64,000 nucleotides of DNA from Arthrobacter liuii (lineage in GTDB: Bacteria > Actinomycetota > Actinomycetes > Actinomycetales > Micrococcaceae), in assembly GCF_014639275.1 (NCBI RefSeq), contig NZ_BMFW01000009.1, positions 1-64,000 on the forward strand. The letters run 5' to 3'. The position numbers and the translations under genes are program-made. Of the stretch, positions 15,882 through 24,110 are shown in pieces (the stretch's first letter is position 1; every line of letters starts with the position of its first letter). The notes under the pieces are model-generated. The model was not told the origin of the DNA and searched no databases. It saw only the letters and a list, made by a program, of their open reading frames with translations.

Positions 15882-16823
15882 CTAGCCGAGCTTGCGAGGC
15901 GAGGGCGCGGGTGGGGAGGATGGGGCTTTGCCCTTGCCCAGGAGTGCCCCGCGGTGCTCGGCCATCCGTTCCCGGAGGGCCTGCACGACGGCGGCCACCG
16001 CGGGGCGGCGCAGCGAGTCCGGGCGGAGAACCATCCAGTAGGGGAGAAGCTCGCCGATCTGGTCGGGCAGCAGGCGGACCAGATCATTGTGGAGGTCGGC
16101 CATGAAGCACGGCAGGAAGCCCACGCCCGCCCCGGCCCGGGTGGCCTCCACGTGGACGAACACGTTGGTGGAGGTCACGCCGTCGCGCATAGCGGGAACC
16201 AGCCGCCGCGGTGCGTCGAGGTCGTCCACCTGCAGCATCGAGTCCACGAAGTAGACCAGGGGGTGCTGGTTGAGCTCGGCCACGGTGGCAGGGATTCCAT
16301 GCTCGGCGAGGTAGGTGCGGGAGGCGTACATTCCCAGCCGGTATTCGCCCAGCAGGATGGCCTCCGCCCGGTGCACCTGCGGCTCGCCCACCACCACCTC
16401 GATGTCCAGCCCGGACCGCTGCTGCAGGGCCCGGCGGGTCATGGTCACCACCTCCACGCTCAGGCCCGGATGGTCCCGCCGCAGCCGGGCCACGGCAGGA
16501 GCCGCAATATAGGCGCTGAAACCGTCGGTCGCGGTCATGCGCACCACGCCGGCAACGGGGTCGGGTGCCTGGCCTGCCGGTCCCAGCGTGGCCAGGACCG
16601 CCTCCACCTGTTCGGCAGCCAGCACGGCCCGTTCGCCGAGCTCAGTCAGTTCCCAGCCGCCTGCGGCGCGGGAAAGGACCCGGCCGCCGAGCGACTTCTC
16701 AAGCGCGGCGATCCTCCGGGAAACCGTGGTGTGGTTCAAGCCCAGGGCCTGGGCCGCCGTCGTGAACTTTGCCGAGCGTGACACCGCGAGAAGGACCAAG
16801 AGGTCATCGGGGTTCGCATTCAT
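15882..16823 (-). CDS. LysR-family transcriptional regulator
   Basis: This 313-residue regulator has an N-terminal winged helix-turn-helix (about residues 1-60: Ala-Val-Ser-Arg-Ser-Ala-Lys-Phe-Thr-Thr-Ala-Ala-Gln-Ala-Leu-Gly-Leu-Asn). A periplasmic-binding-type effector domain (about 90-300) follows. The start at 16823 is chosen because it places the helix-turn-helix at the normal distance from the N-terminus; upstream in-frame starts would add a 21-residue extension with no counterpart in the family. It is divergent from the MHS transporter gene across 127 bases, the standard arrangement for LysR control of a neighbouring catabolic gene. It probably regulates the transporter and the 3-hydroxybutyrate dehydrogenase gene, and itself. 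Confidence 0.88.
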   Translation of the reverse strand: MNANPDDLLVLLAVSRSAKFTTAAQALGLNHTTVSRRIAALEKSLGGRVLSRAAGGWELTELGERAVLAAEQVEAVLATLGPAGQAPDPVAGVVRMTATDGFSAYIAAPAVARLRRDHPGLSVEVVTMTRRALQQRSGLDIEVVVGEPQVHRAEAILLGEYRLGMYASRTYLAEHGIPATVAELNQHPLVYFVDSMLQVDDLDAPRRLVPAMRDGVTSTNVFVHVEATRAGAGVGFLPCFMADLHNDLVRLLPDQIGELLPYWMVLRPDSLRRPAVAAVVQALRERMAEHRGALLGKGKAPSSPPAPSPRKLG

Positions 16824-16950
16824 ATCTGCAATTGTGCACACATTGGCTGCCTGTTTGGCCATTGAAGTGCCAGGCCTGTGCAGCAATACTCATCTGAGTC
16901 ACTTGTGCTGGAGATCACAGCGCGTGTCAATGTGGACACTAGGAGAAACC

Positions 16951-18327
16951 ATGAGCGTAGAGCAACAGCGGGCCAACGAGGCCGGGCATCCACCCAAAGG
17001 ATCAGGACTGAAGAAAATCGTCGCCGCCTCCATGGTGGGGACGGTGGTGGAGTGGTACGAGTTCTTCCTCTACGCCACGGCTGCCACGCTGGTCTTCGGC
17101 AAGTACTTCTTCCCCGCCACAGGCAATGACCTGGACGGGATCATCCAGGCCTTCCTCACCTACGCCGTGGGCTTCATCGCACGCCCGCTGGGCGGCATCG
17201 TGTTCGGCCAGATCGGCGACAAGCTGGGCCGCAAGCCCACGCTGCAGCTCACCATCGTGATCATCGGTGTGTCCACGTTCCTGATGGGCTGCCTCCCGGG
17301 CTTCGCCGACATCGGCTACCTGGCGCCGGCACTGCTGGTGGCCCTGCGGTTCATCCAGGGCTTCGCACTGGGCGGCGAATGGGGCGGCGCAGTCCTCCTC
17401 GTCGCCGAACACAGCCCCAACAAGACCCGCGCCTTCTGGTCCAGCTGGCCCCAGGCCGCGGTTCCCGTGGGCAACCTGCTGGCCACCCTGGTGCTGTACA
17501 TCATGTCCACCACGCTCAGCAGTGAGGCCTTCCTGGGCTGGGGCTGGCGGGTGGCCTTCTGGCTCTCTGCCGTGATCGTCTTCGTGGGCTACTACATCCG
17601 CACCAACGTCAGCGAGTCGCCCATCTTCCTCGAAGCCAAGGAACTGGTGGAAAAAGAACAGGCCGTCAGCTACGGCGTGTTCGAGGTGGTGCGCAAATAC
17701 CCCAAGGGCATCTTCCAGGCCATGGGCCTGCGGTTCGCGGAAAACATCATGTACTACCTGGTGGTCAGCTTCGCCATTGTCTACCTCAAGAGCGTCCACA
17801 AGTACGACACGTCATCGCTCCTGCTGGCACTGCTGATCGCGCACGTCATCCACTTCGCCATCATCCCGCAGTACGGCCGCCTGGCTGACCGGATTGGCCG
17901 CAAGCCCGTCTACCTCGCCGGCGCCGTCCTGGGTGCCACCTGGCCGTTCTTTGCCTTCCCGATGTTCGATACCCGGAACCCGGTGGTCATCGTCCTTGCC
18001 GTGACCATTGGCCTGTGCCTGCATGGCCTCATGTACGCCGGGCAGCCGGCCATCATGGCGGAGATGTTCCCCACCCGCATGCGGTACTCCGGCGCATCCC
18101 TCGGCTCCCAGGTGACGTCGATCTTCGCCGGGTCACTCGCGCCGCTGCTGGCCACCCAGTGGCTGAAGGACACCGGATCGTGGGTGCCCACCGCCATCTA
18201 CCTCGTGGTCGCGTGTGCCATTACCGTGGTATCCGTACTGAGCCTGAAGGAAACCAAGGGCGTCGCCCTGGAGGACGTGGACAAGGAAGACGCGGCCCGC
18301 GAGGGTCTGCTGACTGCCAACCGCTGA
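16951..18327 (+). CDS. MFS transporter, metabolite:H+ symporter (MHS) family
   Basis: This 458-residue protein has 12 predicted membrane helices. The MHS/ShiA-ProP-type hallmarks are Gly-Thr-Val-Val-Glu-Trp-Tyr-Glu-Phe-Phe-Leu-Tyr in helix 1, the loop 2-3 motif Gly-Asp-Lys-Leu-Gly-Arg-Lys-Pro, and a second Ala-Asp-Arg-Ile-Gly-Arg-Lys-Pro between helices 8 and 9. The ATG at 16951 follows AGGAGA with 6-base spacing; the frame is open further upstream, but that part lies under the LysR gene. MHS proteins import organic acids or betaines with protons. The next gene encodes a 3-hydroxybutyrate dehydrogenase, so 3-hydroxybutyrate or a related short hydroxy acid is a reasonable guess at the substrate. 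Confidence 0.9.
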   Translation: MSVEQQRANEAGHPPKGSGLKKIVAASMVGTVVEWYEFFLYATAATLVFGKYFFPATGNDLDGIIQAFLTYAVGFIARPLGGIVFGQIGDKLGRKPTLQLTIVIIGVSTFLMGCLPGFADIGYLAPALLVALRFIQGFALGGEWGGAVLLVAEHSPNKTRAFWSSWPQAAVPVGNLLATLVLYIMSTTLSSEAFLGWGWRVAFWLSAVIVFVGYYIRTNVSESPIFLEAKELVEKEQAVSYGVFEVVRKYPKGIFQAMGLRFAENIMYYLVVSFAIVYLKSVHKYDTSSLLLALLIAHVIHFAIIPQYGRLADRIGRKPVYLAGAVLGATWPFFAFPMFDTRNPVVIVLAVTIGLCLHGLMYAGQPAIMAEMFPTRMRYSGASLGSQVTSIFAGSLAPLLATQWLKDTGSWVPTAIYLVVACAITVVSVLSLKETKGVALEDVDKEDAAREGLLTANR

Positions 18328-18403
18328 GCCGGCACCGGCTGGCCCGGCTGCCACTGAAGCGCCGGAGCTGTCCGACCGCCCGGGCGCACAAAGGAGAACT
18401 GGA

Positions 18404-19153
18404 ATGGACAATACGTTGAATGGACGCAAGGCGCTGGTCACCGGCGGTGCCAGCGGAATCGGTGCCGCGTGCGTGCGCGCACTTGCCGCGCGGGGAGCGA
18501 AGGTGGTGGTGGCCGACGTCGACTCCGCCGCCGCTGCAGCCCTCGCCGATGAGGTGGGCGGGAGCGCCTGGGGCGTGGACCTGCTGGACGTTGACGCCCT
18601 CACCACCCTCAGCCTGGACTGCGACATCCTGGTCAACAACGCAGGGATCCAGCGCATCAGCCCCATCGAGGAGTTCGACCCTGCGGACTTCCGCCGGATC
18701 ATCACCCTCATGCTTGAGGCGCCGTTCCTGCTGATCCGGGCCGCCCTGCCGCACATGTATGCCAACAAGTTCGGCCGCATCATCAACCTGTCCTCCGTGC
18801 ACGGCATCCGGGCCTCCCCGTTCAAGAGCGCCTATGTCTCCGCCAAGCATGGGCTGGAGGGACTGAGCAAGGTGACGGCGCTGGAGGGCGGCCCGCATGG
18901 CGTCACGTCCAACTGCGTCAACCCCGGCTACGTCCGGACGCCCCTGGTTGAGTCGCAAATCGCGGACCAGGCGCAGGTGCACGGCATCCCCGAGTCCGAG
19001 GTCCTGGCCAAGGTGATGCTCACCGAGGCCGCCATCAAGCGCCTGGTGGAGCCGGAGGAGGTGGCATCCCTGGTGGCCTGGCTGGCCTCCCCGGATGCCG
19101 GCATGGTGACCGGCGCCAGCTACACGATGGACGGCGGCTGGTCCGCACGCTAG
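18404..19153 (+). CDS. 3-hydroxybutyrate dehydrogenase (classical SDR)
   Basis: This 249-residue classical SDR has Thr-Gly-Gly-Ala-Ser-Gly-Ile-Gly (about residues 13-20), Val-Ala-Asp-Val-Asp favouring NAD+, and Asn-Asn-Ala-Gly-Ile-Gln. Ser-Ser-Val-His-Gly with Tyr-Val-Ser-Ala-Lys-His-Gly (about 143-149) forms the active site. Asn-Cys-Val-Asn-Pro-Gly-Tyr-Val-Arg-Thr-Pro-Leu-Val and the conserved Gln-Ala/Ile-Pro region match bacterial D-3-hydroxybutyrate dehydrogenases, which interconvert 3-hydroxybutyrate and acetoacetate. It starts 76 bases after the MHS transporter, after an AAAGGAGAA site, likely in one transcript. Acetoacetate from HMG-CoA lyase (26353) could also be its substrate in the cell. 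Confidence 0.85.
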   Translation: MDNTLNGRKALVTGGASGIGAACVRALAARGAKVVVADVDSAAAAALADEVGGSAWGVDLLDVDALTTLSLDCDILVNNAGIQRISPIEEFDPADFRRIITLMLEAPFLLIRAALPHMYANKFGRIINLSSVHGIRASPFKSAYVSAKHGLEGLSKVTALEGGPHGVTSNCVNPGYVRTPLVESQIADQAQVHGIPESEVLAKVMLTEAAIKRLVEPEEVASLVAWLASPDAGMVTGASYTMDGGWSAR

Positions 19154-19413
19154 TCCAGGGGCTTGACCAGCCGGTGGTCAAAAAAGAAGACGCCGTACGG
19201 GGTTTTCACTCCCACTGATCTTCGGTCCTGCCATACGACGACCCCTTCGCGCCTGCCGCTGAAGGGGTCGTCGCCTATGACGGTGTCCCCCACCCGGTAG
19301 GGGCAGCGGGGGCTAAAGGCCGTCAGCGTCCGGCCCCACGCGCCGGCAAGTGCGGTGCCGAGGCTGACGGGCCGGCCCATGCGGGCAAGATCCTGCGTGT
19401 AGTCCTTGGCCAT
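19150..19413 (-). CDS. Small conserved protein with SH3-like beta-rich C-terminus
   Basis: This 87-residue protein starts at ATG 19413, eight bases after a strong GGAGGAG. The N-terminal half is helical (Lys-Asp-Tyr-Thr-Gln-Asp-Leu-Ala-Arg-Met-Gly-Arg). The C-terminal half alternates hydrophobic and polar residues with Asp-Thr-Val-Ile-Gly-Asp-Asp-Pro-Phe-Ser-Gly-Arg-Arg-Glu-Gly-Val-Val-Val, like a small SH3-type barrel. No function is recognised. The longer frame back to 19521 lacks a ribosome-binding site. It is convergent with the dehydrogenase, sharing 4 bases at the stops. Confidence 0.6.
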   Translation of the reverse strand: MAKDYTQDLARMGRPVSLGTALAGAWGRTLTAFSPRCPYRVGDTVIGDDPFSGRREGVVVWQDRRSVGVKTPYGVFFFDHRLVKPLD

Positions 19414-19580
19414 GCGACCAACTCCTCCAAGCGGCAGCCTGCCGCCTGCTAACGGTGCTGGTTGGCGGAACGCTCCCAGCAGAGGATGGTCCTCCCATTC
19501 CGGCCGCCACCGTGCGTTCACGCTATGCGCTGTTCACACCAGTCACACCAGTAACAGGTACTCAAATTCGGGAAGCGGTA

Positions 19581-19955
19581 CTACTTGTCCTGCTGAATCC
19601 CGTTGATGATTACCTCGGCGTTCTCGAACGTCCACGCCGCCAGCGGCACCAGGAGCGCGGTCAATTCGTAGCCCCGCTCGGTCAGGCTGTAGTCCACCCT
19701 GGGTGGAATGACCGGCTGCGCGTCCCTGCTGACCAGGCCGTCGCGCTCCAGTGTCTTCAGCGTCTGCGCCAGCATTTTCTCGCTGATGCCCTCGGCCCGC
19801 CGTCGTAAATCACTCCACCGGTGCTTGCCCTCGGACAGTGCAAGCAGGATCAGGACGCCCCATTTGCTGGTGATGTGGTCCAGCAGGGTCCTGCTGGGGC
19901 ACCCGGCAGGAAACACGCCGTCCGCAAAGGCGAGGGGCTGCGGGGCTGTTTTCAT
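19581..19955 (-). CDS. HxlR-family transcriptional regulator
   Basis: This 124-residue winged-helix protein of the HxlR type has the conserved Cys-Pro-Ser-Arg motif near residue 19-22. Ile-Thr-Ser-Lys-Trp-Gly-Val-Leu-Ile-Leu follows, then the recognition region Leu-Arg-Arg-Arg-Ala-Glu-Gly-Ile-Ser-Glu-Lys-Met-Leu. A wing contains Pro-Pro-Arg-Val-Asp-Tyr-Ser-Leu-Thr. The N-terminal Cys is commonly the redox or electrophile sensor in this family. It is divergent from an NmrA-like quinone-oxidoreductase gene, the usual partner (as in YodB/QorR-like systems). It probably represses that gene and itself in response to quinones or other electrophiles. Confidence 0.9.
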   Translation of the reverse strand: MKTAPQPLAFADGVFPAGCPSRTLLDHITSKWGVLILLALSEGKHRWSDLRRRAEGISEKMLAQTLKTLERDGLVSRDAQPVIPPRVDYSLTERGYELTALLVPLAAWTFENAEVIINGIQQDK

Positions 19956-19978
19956 GACTCCAGCTTACCCAAAGGTCG

Positions 19979-20003
19979 GTACCTTACTTTGAAGTGCGTA
20001 CTC
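19979..20003. promoter_or_regulatory. Candidate HxlR operator between divergent genes
   Basis: The intergenic region contains GTACCTTACTT followed at once by AAGTGCGTACT. This is an imperfect dyad with GTAC at both ends and one offset base, located 23 bases before the HxlR start on one side. A dyad of this type in the shared promoter fits autoregulatory HxlR control. It is a motif-level call only. Confidence 0.4.
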
Positions 20004-20075
20004 CCTTTTGGGAAGTTCCCGTAGCATGCCGTGGTTGTGCCCCCTGACAGAGCAAAACTCCCGAAAGGAATCATC

Positions 20076-20939
20076 GTGAGCATCGTTGTTACAGGCGCCA
20101 CCGGACAGTTGGGCCGCCACGTCATTGAAGCCCTCCTGGAACGGGGAGCACCTGCCGGGGATATCGTGGCTGCCGGCCGGTCAGTGGAGAAGCTCGCAGA
20201 CTTCGCTGCGCGGGGCGTTCAGGTGCAGCCCATGGACTATGCCGACGCCGGTTCGGTTGCCGCTGCCCTCGAGGGTGCCCGGCGGGTGCTGCTGATCTCC
20301 GGCAGCGAAGTGGGCCAACGGGTCGAGCAGCACCGCACCGTGATCGACGCCGCCAAGGCCGCAGGCGTGGAGCTGCTGGCGTACACCAGCATCGCCAACG
20401 CCGACTCCACCGGCATGAAACTGGCCGACGAGCACAAGGCCACCGAGGCGCTGCTGCGTGACTCCGGAGTCCCCTTCGTGCTGCTGCGCAACGGCTGGTA
20501 CCTGGAGAACTACACGGAGCAGCTGCCGGGAACCCTCGCGCAGGGTGCCGTCGCGGGCAGCGCCGGGGAGGGCAAGGTCAGCGCGGCCGCACGGGCCGAC
20601 TACGCCCATGCCGCCGCCGCGGTCCTGGTGGCCGATGACCATGCCGGCAAGGTCTACGAACTGGGCGGCGATGATGCCTTCAGCATGGCCGACCTGGCAT
20701 CGGAGATCAGCGAGGCCACCGGCAAGGCGATCAGCTACAACAACCTCCCTGCGGAGGAGTACGTTGGCCTGCTCACCGGCGTGGGTGTGCCCGAGGCTTT
20801 CGCGGAGATCCTGGCGGATTCAGACCTGGGCATTGCGCGCGGCGATCTCCTGGTGGGCACCGGCGACCTCCAGAGGCTGATTGGGCGTCCGACGACGTCC
20901 CTCGGCCAGGCAGTGCGGGCCGCCGCCGCTTCCAGGTAA
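20076..20939 (+). CDS. NmrA/QorB-like NAD(P)H-binding oxidoreductase
   Basis: This 287-residue atypical SDR begins Met-Ser-Ile-Val-Val-Thr-Gly-Ala-Thr-Gly-Gln-Leu-Gly with the Gly-x-x-Gly-x-x-Gly dinucleotide loop. Val-Ala-Ala-Gly-Arg-Ser follows, where the Arg suggests NADPH. The middle segment Leu-Arg-Asn-Gly-Trp-Tyr-Leu-Glu-Asn-Tyr is shared with E. coli QorB (NADPH:quinone oxidoreductase 2). No catalytic Tyr-xxx-Lys is evident, as is normal for this subgroup. The GTG at 20076, after GAAAGGA, was chosen over an upstream in-frame ATG with no ribosome-binding site. The divergent HxlR gene indicates electrophile or quinone induction. Confidence 0.86.
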   Translation: MSIVVTGATGQLGRHVIEALLERGAPAGDIVAAGRSVEKLADFAARGVQVQPMDYADAGSVAAALEGARRVLLISGSEVGQRVEQHRTVIDAAKAAGVELLAYTSIANADSTGMKLADEHKATEALLRDSGVPFVLLRNGWYLENYTEQLPGTLAQGAVAGSAGEGKVSAAARADYAHAAAAVLVADDHAGKVYELGGDDAFSMADLASEISEATGKAISYNNLPAEEYVGLLTGVGVPEAFAEILADSDLGIARGDLLVGTGDLQRLIGRPTTSLGQAVRAAAASR

Positions 20940-20954
20940 GGGAGCGGAACGGCC

Positions 20955-20991
20955 AGGTGCCCGGCCCCTTCCGGGGAGCCGGGCACCTTTT
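20955..20991 (+). terminator. Rho-independent terminator
   Basis: The 11-bp perfect stem AGGTGCCCGGC / GCCGGGCACCT encloses a 12-base loop and is followed by TTTT. It lies 15 bases after the NmrA-like gene and could also serve the convergent ABC transporter operon. Confidence 0.85.
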
Positions 20992-21027
20992 GCTGTGGGA
21001 CGGCCCTTAATCTGCCGCTGGCTGCAA

Positions 21028-22110
21028 TTACTTCACGAGGTCGTTGGTGTACGTCTCGGAAAGCTTGATCTCCTTGCTTCCAACGTCCGCGTTGGCTACC
21101 TGCTGGGTCTTCAGGACGGCCTGGACGCCGTCGTCGGTGAATGTGCCGTCCTTGCTCAGGGTCTTCTTGAGGTCCTCGATGACCTTGGCGTAGAGCTCCT
21201 TGTCTCCGCCGGCAAAGCTTTCCGGCATCTTGGCCGCTATTTCGGCGCCGGAGTGACCGTTGATGTACTCAAGGGTGCGCTTGATGGCCTTTGCCAGTTT
21301 GGCGGCCGTGTCCTTGTTCTGGTTCAGCCAGTCAGTCTTGGCATAAAGGCAGGCGGAAGGCCATGAATCGGTGGCGAACACTTCCTTCAGTCCCTCGGAG
21401 GTGCGGACGTCCTCCAGCACTGTGGGATTGTGGCCAATGCGCTTCGTGAGAACCGAGACATCCGGTTCGAGCATCACGGCTGCGTCCACCTGGCCCTGCT
21501 CAACAGCGGCAACGGCGGAAGATCCCGCGCCGATGGCGGATACCGCTGCGTCGGACTGCTGCATATTGTTCTTGGCCAGCAGGAACTTCACGAACATATC
21601 GGTGGAGGAGCCTGGGGCCGTCACTCCGACGTTCTTGCCCTTAAGGTCGGCAATGGTTTTGATCTGGCCTTCGTTCTTCGGTGCCACCAGCAGGGCAAGG
21701 CCGGAAGACTGGCCCATGTCAACGAAGGCCTTGATCTGCTGGTTCTTGGCCTGCATCTGTATGGTGTGCTCGTAGTAGCCGCTTGTCACATTGGTGCTGC
21801 CGCCAACCATGGCGGTCAGGGCCTTTGAGCCGCCCTGAAGGTCCTGGAGCTCGACGTCCACGCCCTCATCCTTGTAGTACCCAAGCTGCTGGGCCAGTGT
21901 TGTCGGAAGGTAAGTCAGGAGGGTCTGGCCGCCTACGCCGATAACCACCTTGCCGCCTCCGCCTCCGCCGCCGGCAACGGCTGATCCACTCTGGCCGGGA
22001 GGAGCTGCGGCGGGAGCGCCACAGGCCGAGAGCGCCACGGCAACGGCAGCAATCAGGGTCAGCGGCCGAAGGAGGACCCGGCCACGATGCCGGGTTGCTT
22101 TATGCGTCAT
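21028..22110 (-). CDS. ABC transporter substrate-binding lipoprotein (SsuA/NMT1-like)
   Basis: This 360-residue protein has a lipoprotein signal peptide: Arg-rich N-terminus, hydrophobic core, and lipobox Leu-Ser-Ala-Cys near residues 27-30. A Gly/Ala linker and a periplasmic-binding fold of the nitrate/sulfonate/taurine/THI5 group follow (Tyr-Leu-Pro-Thr-Thr-Leu-Ala-Gln-Gln-Leu-Gly-Tyr-Tyr-Lys-Asp-Glu-Gly-Val-Asp-Val). The ATG follows GAAAGGGA. It is the third gene of a minus-strand operon after the ATPase and permease genes. The ligand is unknown. With a CoA-transferase and HMG-CoA lyase across the divergent region, an organic acid is more likely than a sulfonate, as no sulfonatase gene is present. 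Confidence 0.9.
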   Translation of the reverse strand: MTHKATRHRGRVLLRPLTLIAAVAVALSACGAPAAAPPGQSGSAVAGGGGGGGKVVIGVGGQTLLTYLPTTLAQQLGYYKDEGVDVELQDLQGGSKALTAMVGGSTNVTSGYYEHTIQMQAKNQQIKAFVDMGQSSGLALLVAPKNEGQIKTIADLKGKNVGVTAPGSSTDMFVKFLLAKNNMQQSDAAVSAIGAGSSAVAAVEQGQVDAAVMLEPDVSVLTKRIGHNPTVLEDVRTSEGLKEVFATDSWPSACLYAKTDWLNQNKDTAAKLAKAIKRTLEYINGHSGAEIAAKMPESFAGGDKELYAKVIEDLKKTLSKDGTFTDDGVQAVLKTQQVANADVGSKEIKLSETYTNDLVK

Positions 22111-22179
22111 GGGTATCCCTTTCAGGAGGTTTTGTGGGGTTTCTGTGCCGGCTGGCCGGCCCTTGTGTGACGCGGCCGG

Positions 22180-23043
22180 TCAGGAAGACCGGACCGGGCG
22201 CCATCTGAGCAGGTGCCGCTCCAGGCGGTTGACGAGGAGGTCGATGATCAGGACCGCAATCATGAGGATGAACATCCCGGCGAAGACGCCCTTGGTATCG
22301 AATACGCCTTGGGCCTGCGCAATGGCGTAGCCCATGCCGCCCGAGGCGCCCAGGTACTCGCCCACCACTGCGCCGGTGATGGCGAAGCCCACGCTGATAT
22401 GCAGGCTGGAGAAGATCCATGTGAGGGCACTTGGAATGAAGACGTGGCGCAGGAGCTGCTTTTCGCTGGCCCCCAGCATTTTGGCGTTATCCACCAGGAC
22501 CCGGTCTACGCTCTTGACGCCTTCCAACGTGTTGAAGAAAACGATGAAGAACACAAGGGTGAAGCCGAAAGCGACCTTCGACCAGATACCCAGCCCGAAC
22601 CAGAGCAGGAAGATTGGAGCGAGGACTACGCGCGGGAGCGCGTTGAACATCTGGAGGAAGGGGTCCAGCAGCCGTTCCAGGAAACGGACCCGGGCAAGGA
22701 TAAAGCCCAGGAGGAGTCCGACGGCGGCCCCCACCAGGAAGGCGAGGATGGCTTCCTGCATGGTCACCCAAAGATGCGGGAACACGAATCCCGAGGACAC
22801 CCAGAGCCACACGGTCTGGAAGATGTCTGAGGGAAGGGGAAAGAAGAATTGGTCTATCACCCCGGCGCGCCCCAGGAGTTCCCAGGCGCCCAAGACAAGG
22901 ATCGTGAGGAGGAGTTGCACGCTGCGCATGGCCAGCGCCGACATCTCTCCGCGGCGTGGCTGCCGGTGGGCGGTGTAGCGGTCCTGTCCTGCGGAGGAAC
23001 CGTTCTTCGTTGAACCTGGTTTCCTTGAGCCGAGGATGGTCAC
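22180..23043 (-). CDS. ABC transporter permease (SsuC/TauC-like)
   Basis: This 287-residue inner-membrane subunit has a 35-residue cytoplasmic N-terminus, then about six helices. The EAA loop reads Leu-Gly-Ala-Ser-Glu-Lys-Gln-Leu-Leu-Arg-His-Val-Phe-Ile-Pro-Ser-Ala-Leu, the coupling site for the ATPase. The family is BPD_transp_1 of the nitrate/sulfonate/taurine type. The start overlaps the stop of the ATPase gene by 4 bases (ATGA), and the substrate-binding gene follows after 69 bases. It forms the membrane channel of the importer. Confidence 0.92.
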   Translation of the reverse strand: MTILGSRKPGSTKNGSSAGQDRYTAHRQPRRGEMSALAMRSVQLLLTILVLGAWELLGRAGVIDQFFFPLPSDIFQTVWLWVSSGFVFPHLWVTMQEAILAFLVGAAVGLLLGFILARVRFLERLLDPFLQMFNALPRVVLAPIFLLWFGLGIWSKVAFGFTLVFFIVFFNTLEGVKSVDRVLVDNAKMLGASEKQLLRHVFIPSALTWIFSSLHISVGFAITGAVVGEYLGASGGMGYAIAQAQGVFDTKGVFAGMFILMIAVLIIDLLVNRLERHLLRWRPVRSS

Positions 23044-23879
23044 GCGGCCTCACCTTCTTCCGCGAGCGCACTTTCGTATGTCTTTGAGACTTCGACTTTC
23101 AGCCTGCCCCAGATTTCCCGGTGCAGCGCCACGAAGCGGGGGTCGTCCCGGATGTCCAGCAGATCGCGGGGGCGTGGAATGTCGATTTCGTAGCTTCCCA
23201 CCACCGTGCTTCCGGGGCCCGCTCCCAGGATCACCACCTCGTCGGACAAGGCGATCGCTTCGTCGAGGTCGTGGGTAATGAAGACCACTGCCTTGTCGGA
23301 TTCCTGCCAAAGCTGCAGAAGTTCGTTCTCCATGATCTGGCGTGTCTGGACGTCCAAGGCGGAGAAGGGCTCGTCCATCAGGAGGATGTCCGGGTTCACG
23401 ATCCAGGCCTGGGCAATGGCGGTGCGTTTGCGCATGCCGCCGCTGAGTTGGTGCGGGTAGCGGTCCGCAAAATTCTTGAGGCCCACCTTTTCAAGCCAGC
23501 GCCGCGATTCTGCATGGGCCTCCGCCTTGGAGACGCCTGCCATGGTCAGGCCCAGGCTGACATTGTCGATGACGGTCTTCCACGGCAGCAGGGCATCCTG
23601 CTGGAACATGTAGGACGCGCGGCGGTTCACTCCGGTCACGGGTTCTCCGAAGCTTTTAACCTCCCCGAAGGTGGGAGTCAGCAGGCCGGCTGCCATGTTG
23701 AGGATGGTGGACTTGCCCGATCCCGTAGGACCAACGATCGAGACGAAGCGGCCGGGCTCGACTTTCAGGTCGATGTCCCGCACGGCGAAGTAGGTCTCGC
23801 CTCCGGATGTTGGAAACTCTTTGGTGCACCCGGTGAGCTCCACCGCATATCCGGACGTGCCTGGCTGTGCAGCTGGCAT
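23040..23879 (-). CDS. ABC transporter ATP-binding protein (SsuB/TauB-like)
   Basis: This 279-residue ATPase has Walker A Gly-Pro-Thr-Gly-Ser-Gly-Lys-Ser-Thr near residue 48, Q-loop Phe-Gln-Gln-Asp, signature Leu-Ser-Gly-Gly-Met, Walker B Ile-Leu-Leu-Met-Asp-Glu-Pro, and switch His in Ile-Thr-His-Asp. A frame extends upstream to a GTG at 24023. ATG 23879 follows GGAAGAGG at good spacing and gives the family's normal N-terminus, so it was chosen. It is the first gene of the importer operon, divergent from an IclR regulator across 231 bases. Confidence 0.9.
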   Translation of the reverse strand: MPAAQPGTSGYAVELTGCTKEFPTSGGETYFAVRDIDLKVEPGRFVSIVGPTGSGKSTILNMAAGLLTPTFGEVKSFGEPVTGVNRRASYMFQQDALLPWKTVIDNVSLGLTMAGVSKAEAHAESRRWLEKVGLKNFADRYPHQLSGGMRKRTAIAQAWIVNPDILLMDEPFSALDVQTRQIMENELLQLWQESDKAVVFITHDLDEAIALSDEVVILGAGPGSTVVGSYEIDIPRPRDLLDIRDDPRFVALHREIWGRLKVEVSKTYESALAEEGEAA

Positions 23880-24019
23880 CTTTGCCTCTTCCCGGCCGGC
23901 TCCGGCCGCTTGTTCCCCCTGCTGGTTCACGCTTGCGGAACGAAAGTGGTGCATCGGTCCGCGTACGGAGACCTGCTTGCGGACTCCGGTGTTATTGCTC
24001 AAAGCAGGTCGTGTTCCTG

Positions 24020-24049
24020 CCACATCGTGGGTTCTCCATCATGATGTGG
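24020..24049. promoter_or_regulatory. Candidate operator (inverted CCACATC/GATGTGG) in the IclR/ABC divergent region
   Basis: CCACATC at 24020 and GATGTGG at 24043 form a perfect 7-bp inverted repeat with a 16-base spacer. They lie between the importer operon and the IclR gene. A related CCACAT with TGTGGACC on the opposite strand occurs upstream of the CoA-transferase (24908-24935). The shared half-sites suggest one regulator for both units. Confidence 0.4.
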
Positions 24050-24110
24050 ACCTGATGCTAACAGTTACTCCGGTCACACTCAACGCCTCCGCGACTCATA
24101 CACTTTCCCC

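Noticed and set aside
16537..16950. N-terminal extension of the MHS transporter
   Set aside because: The added 138 residues overlap the LysR gene antisense and lack membrane or domain features; ATG 16951 has a good AGGAGA site and gives the family's N-terminus.
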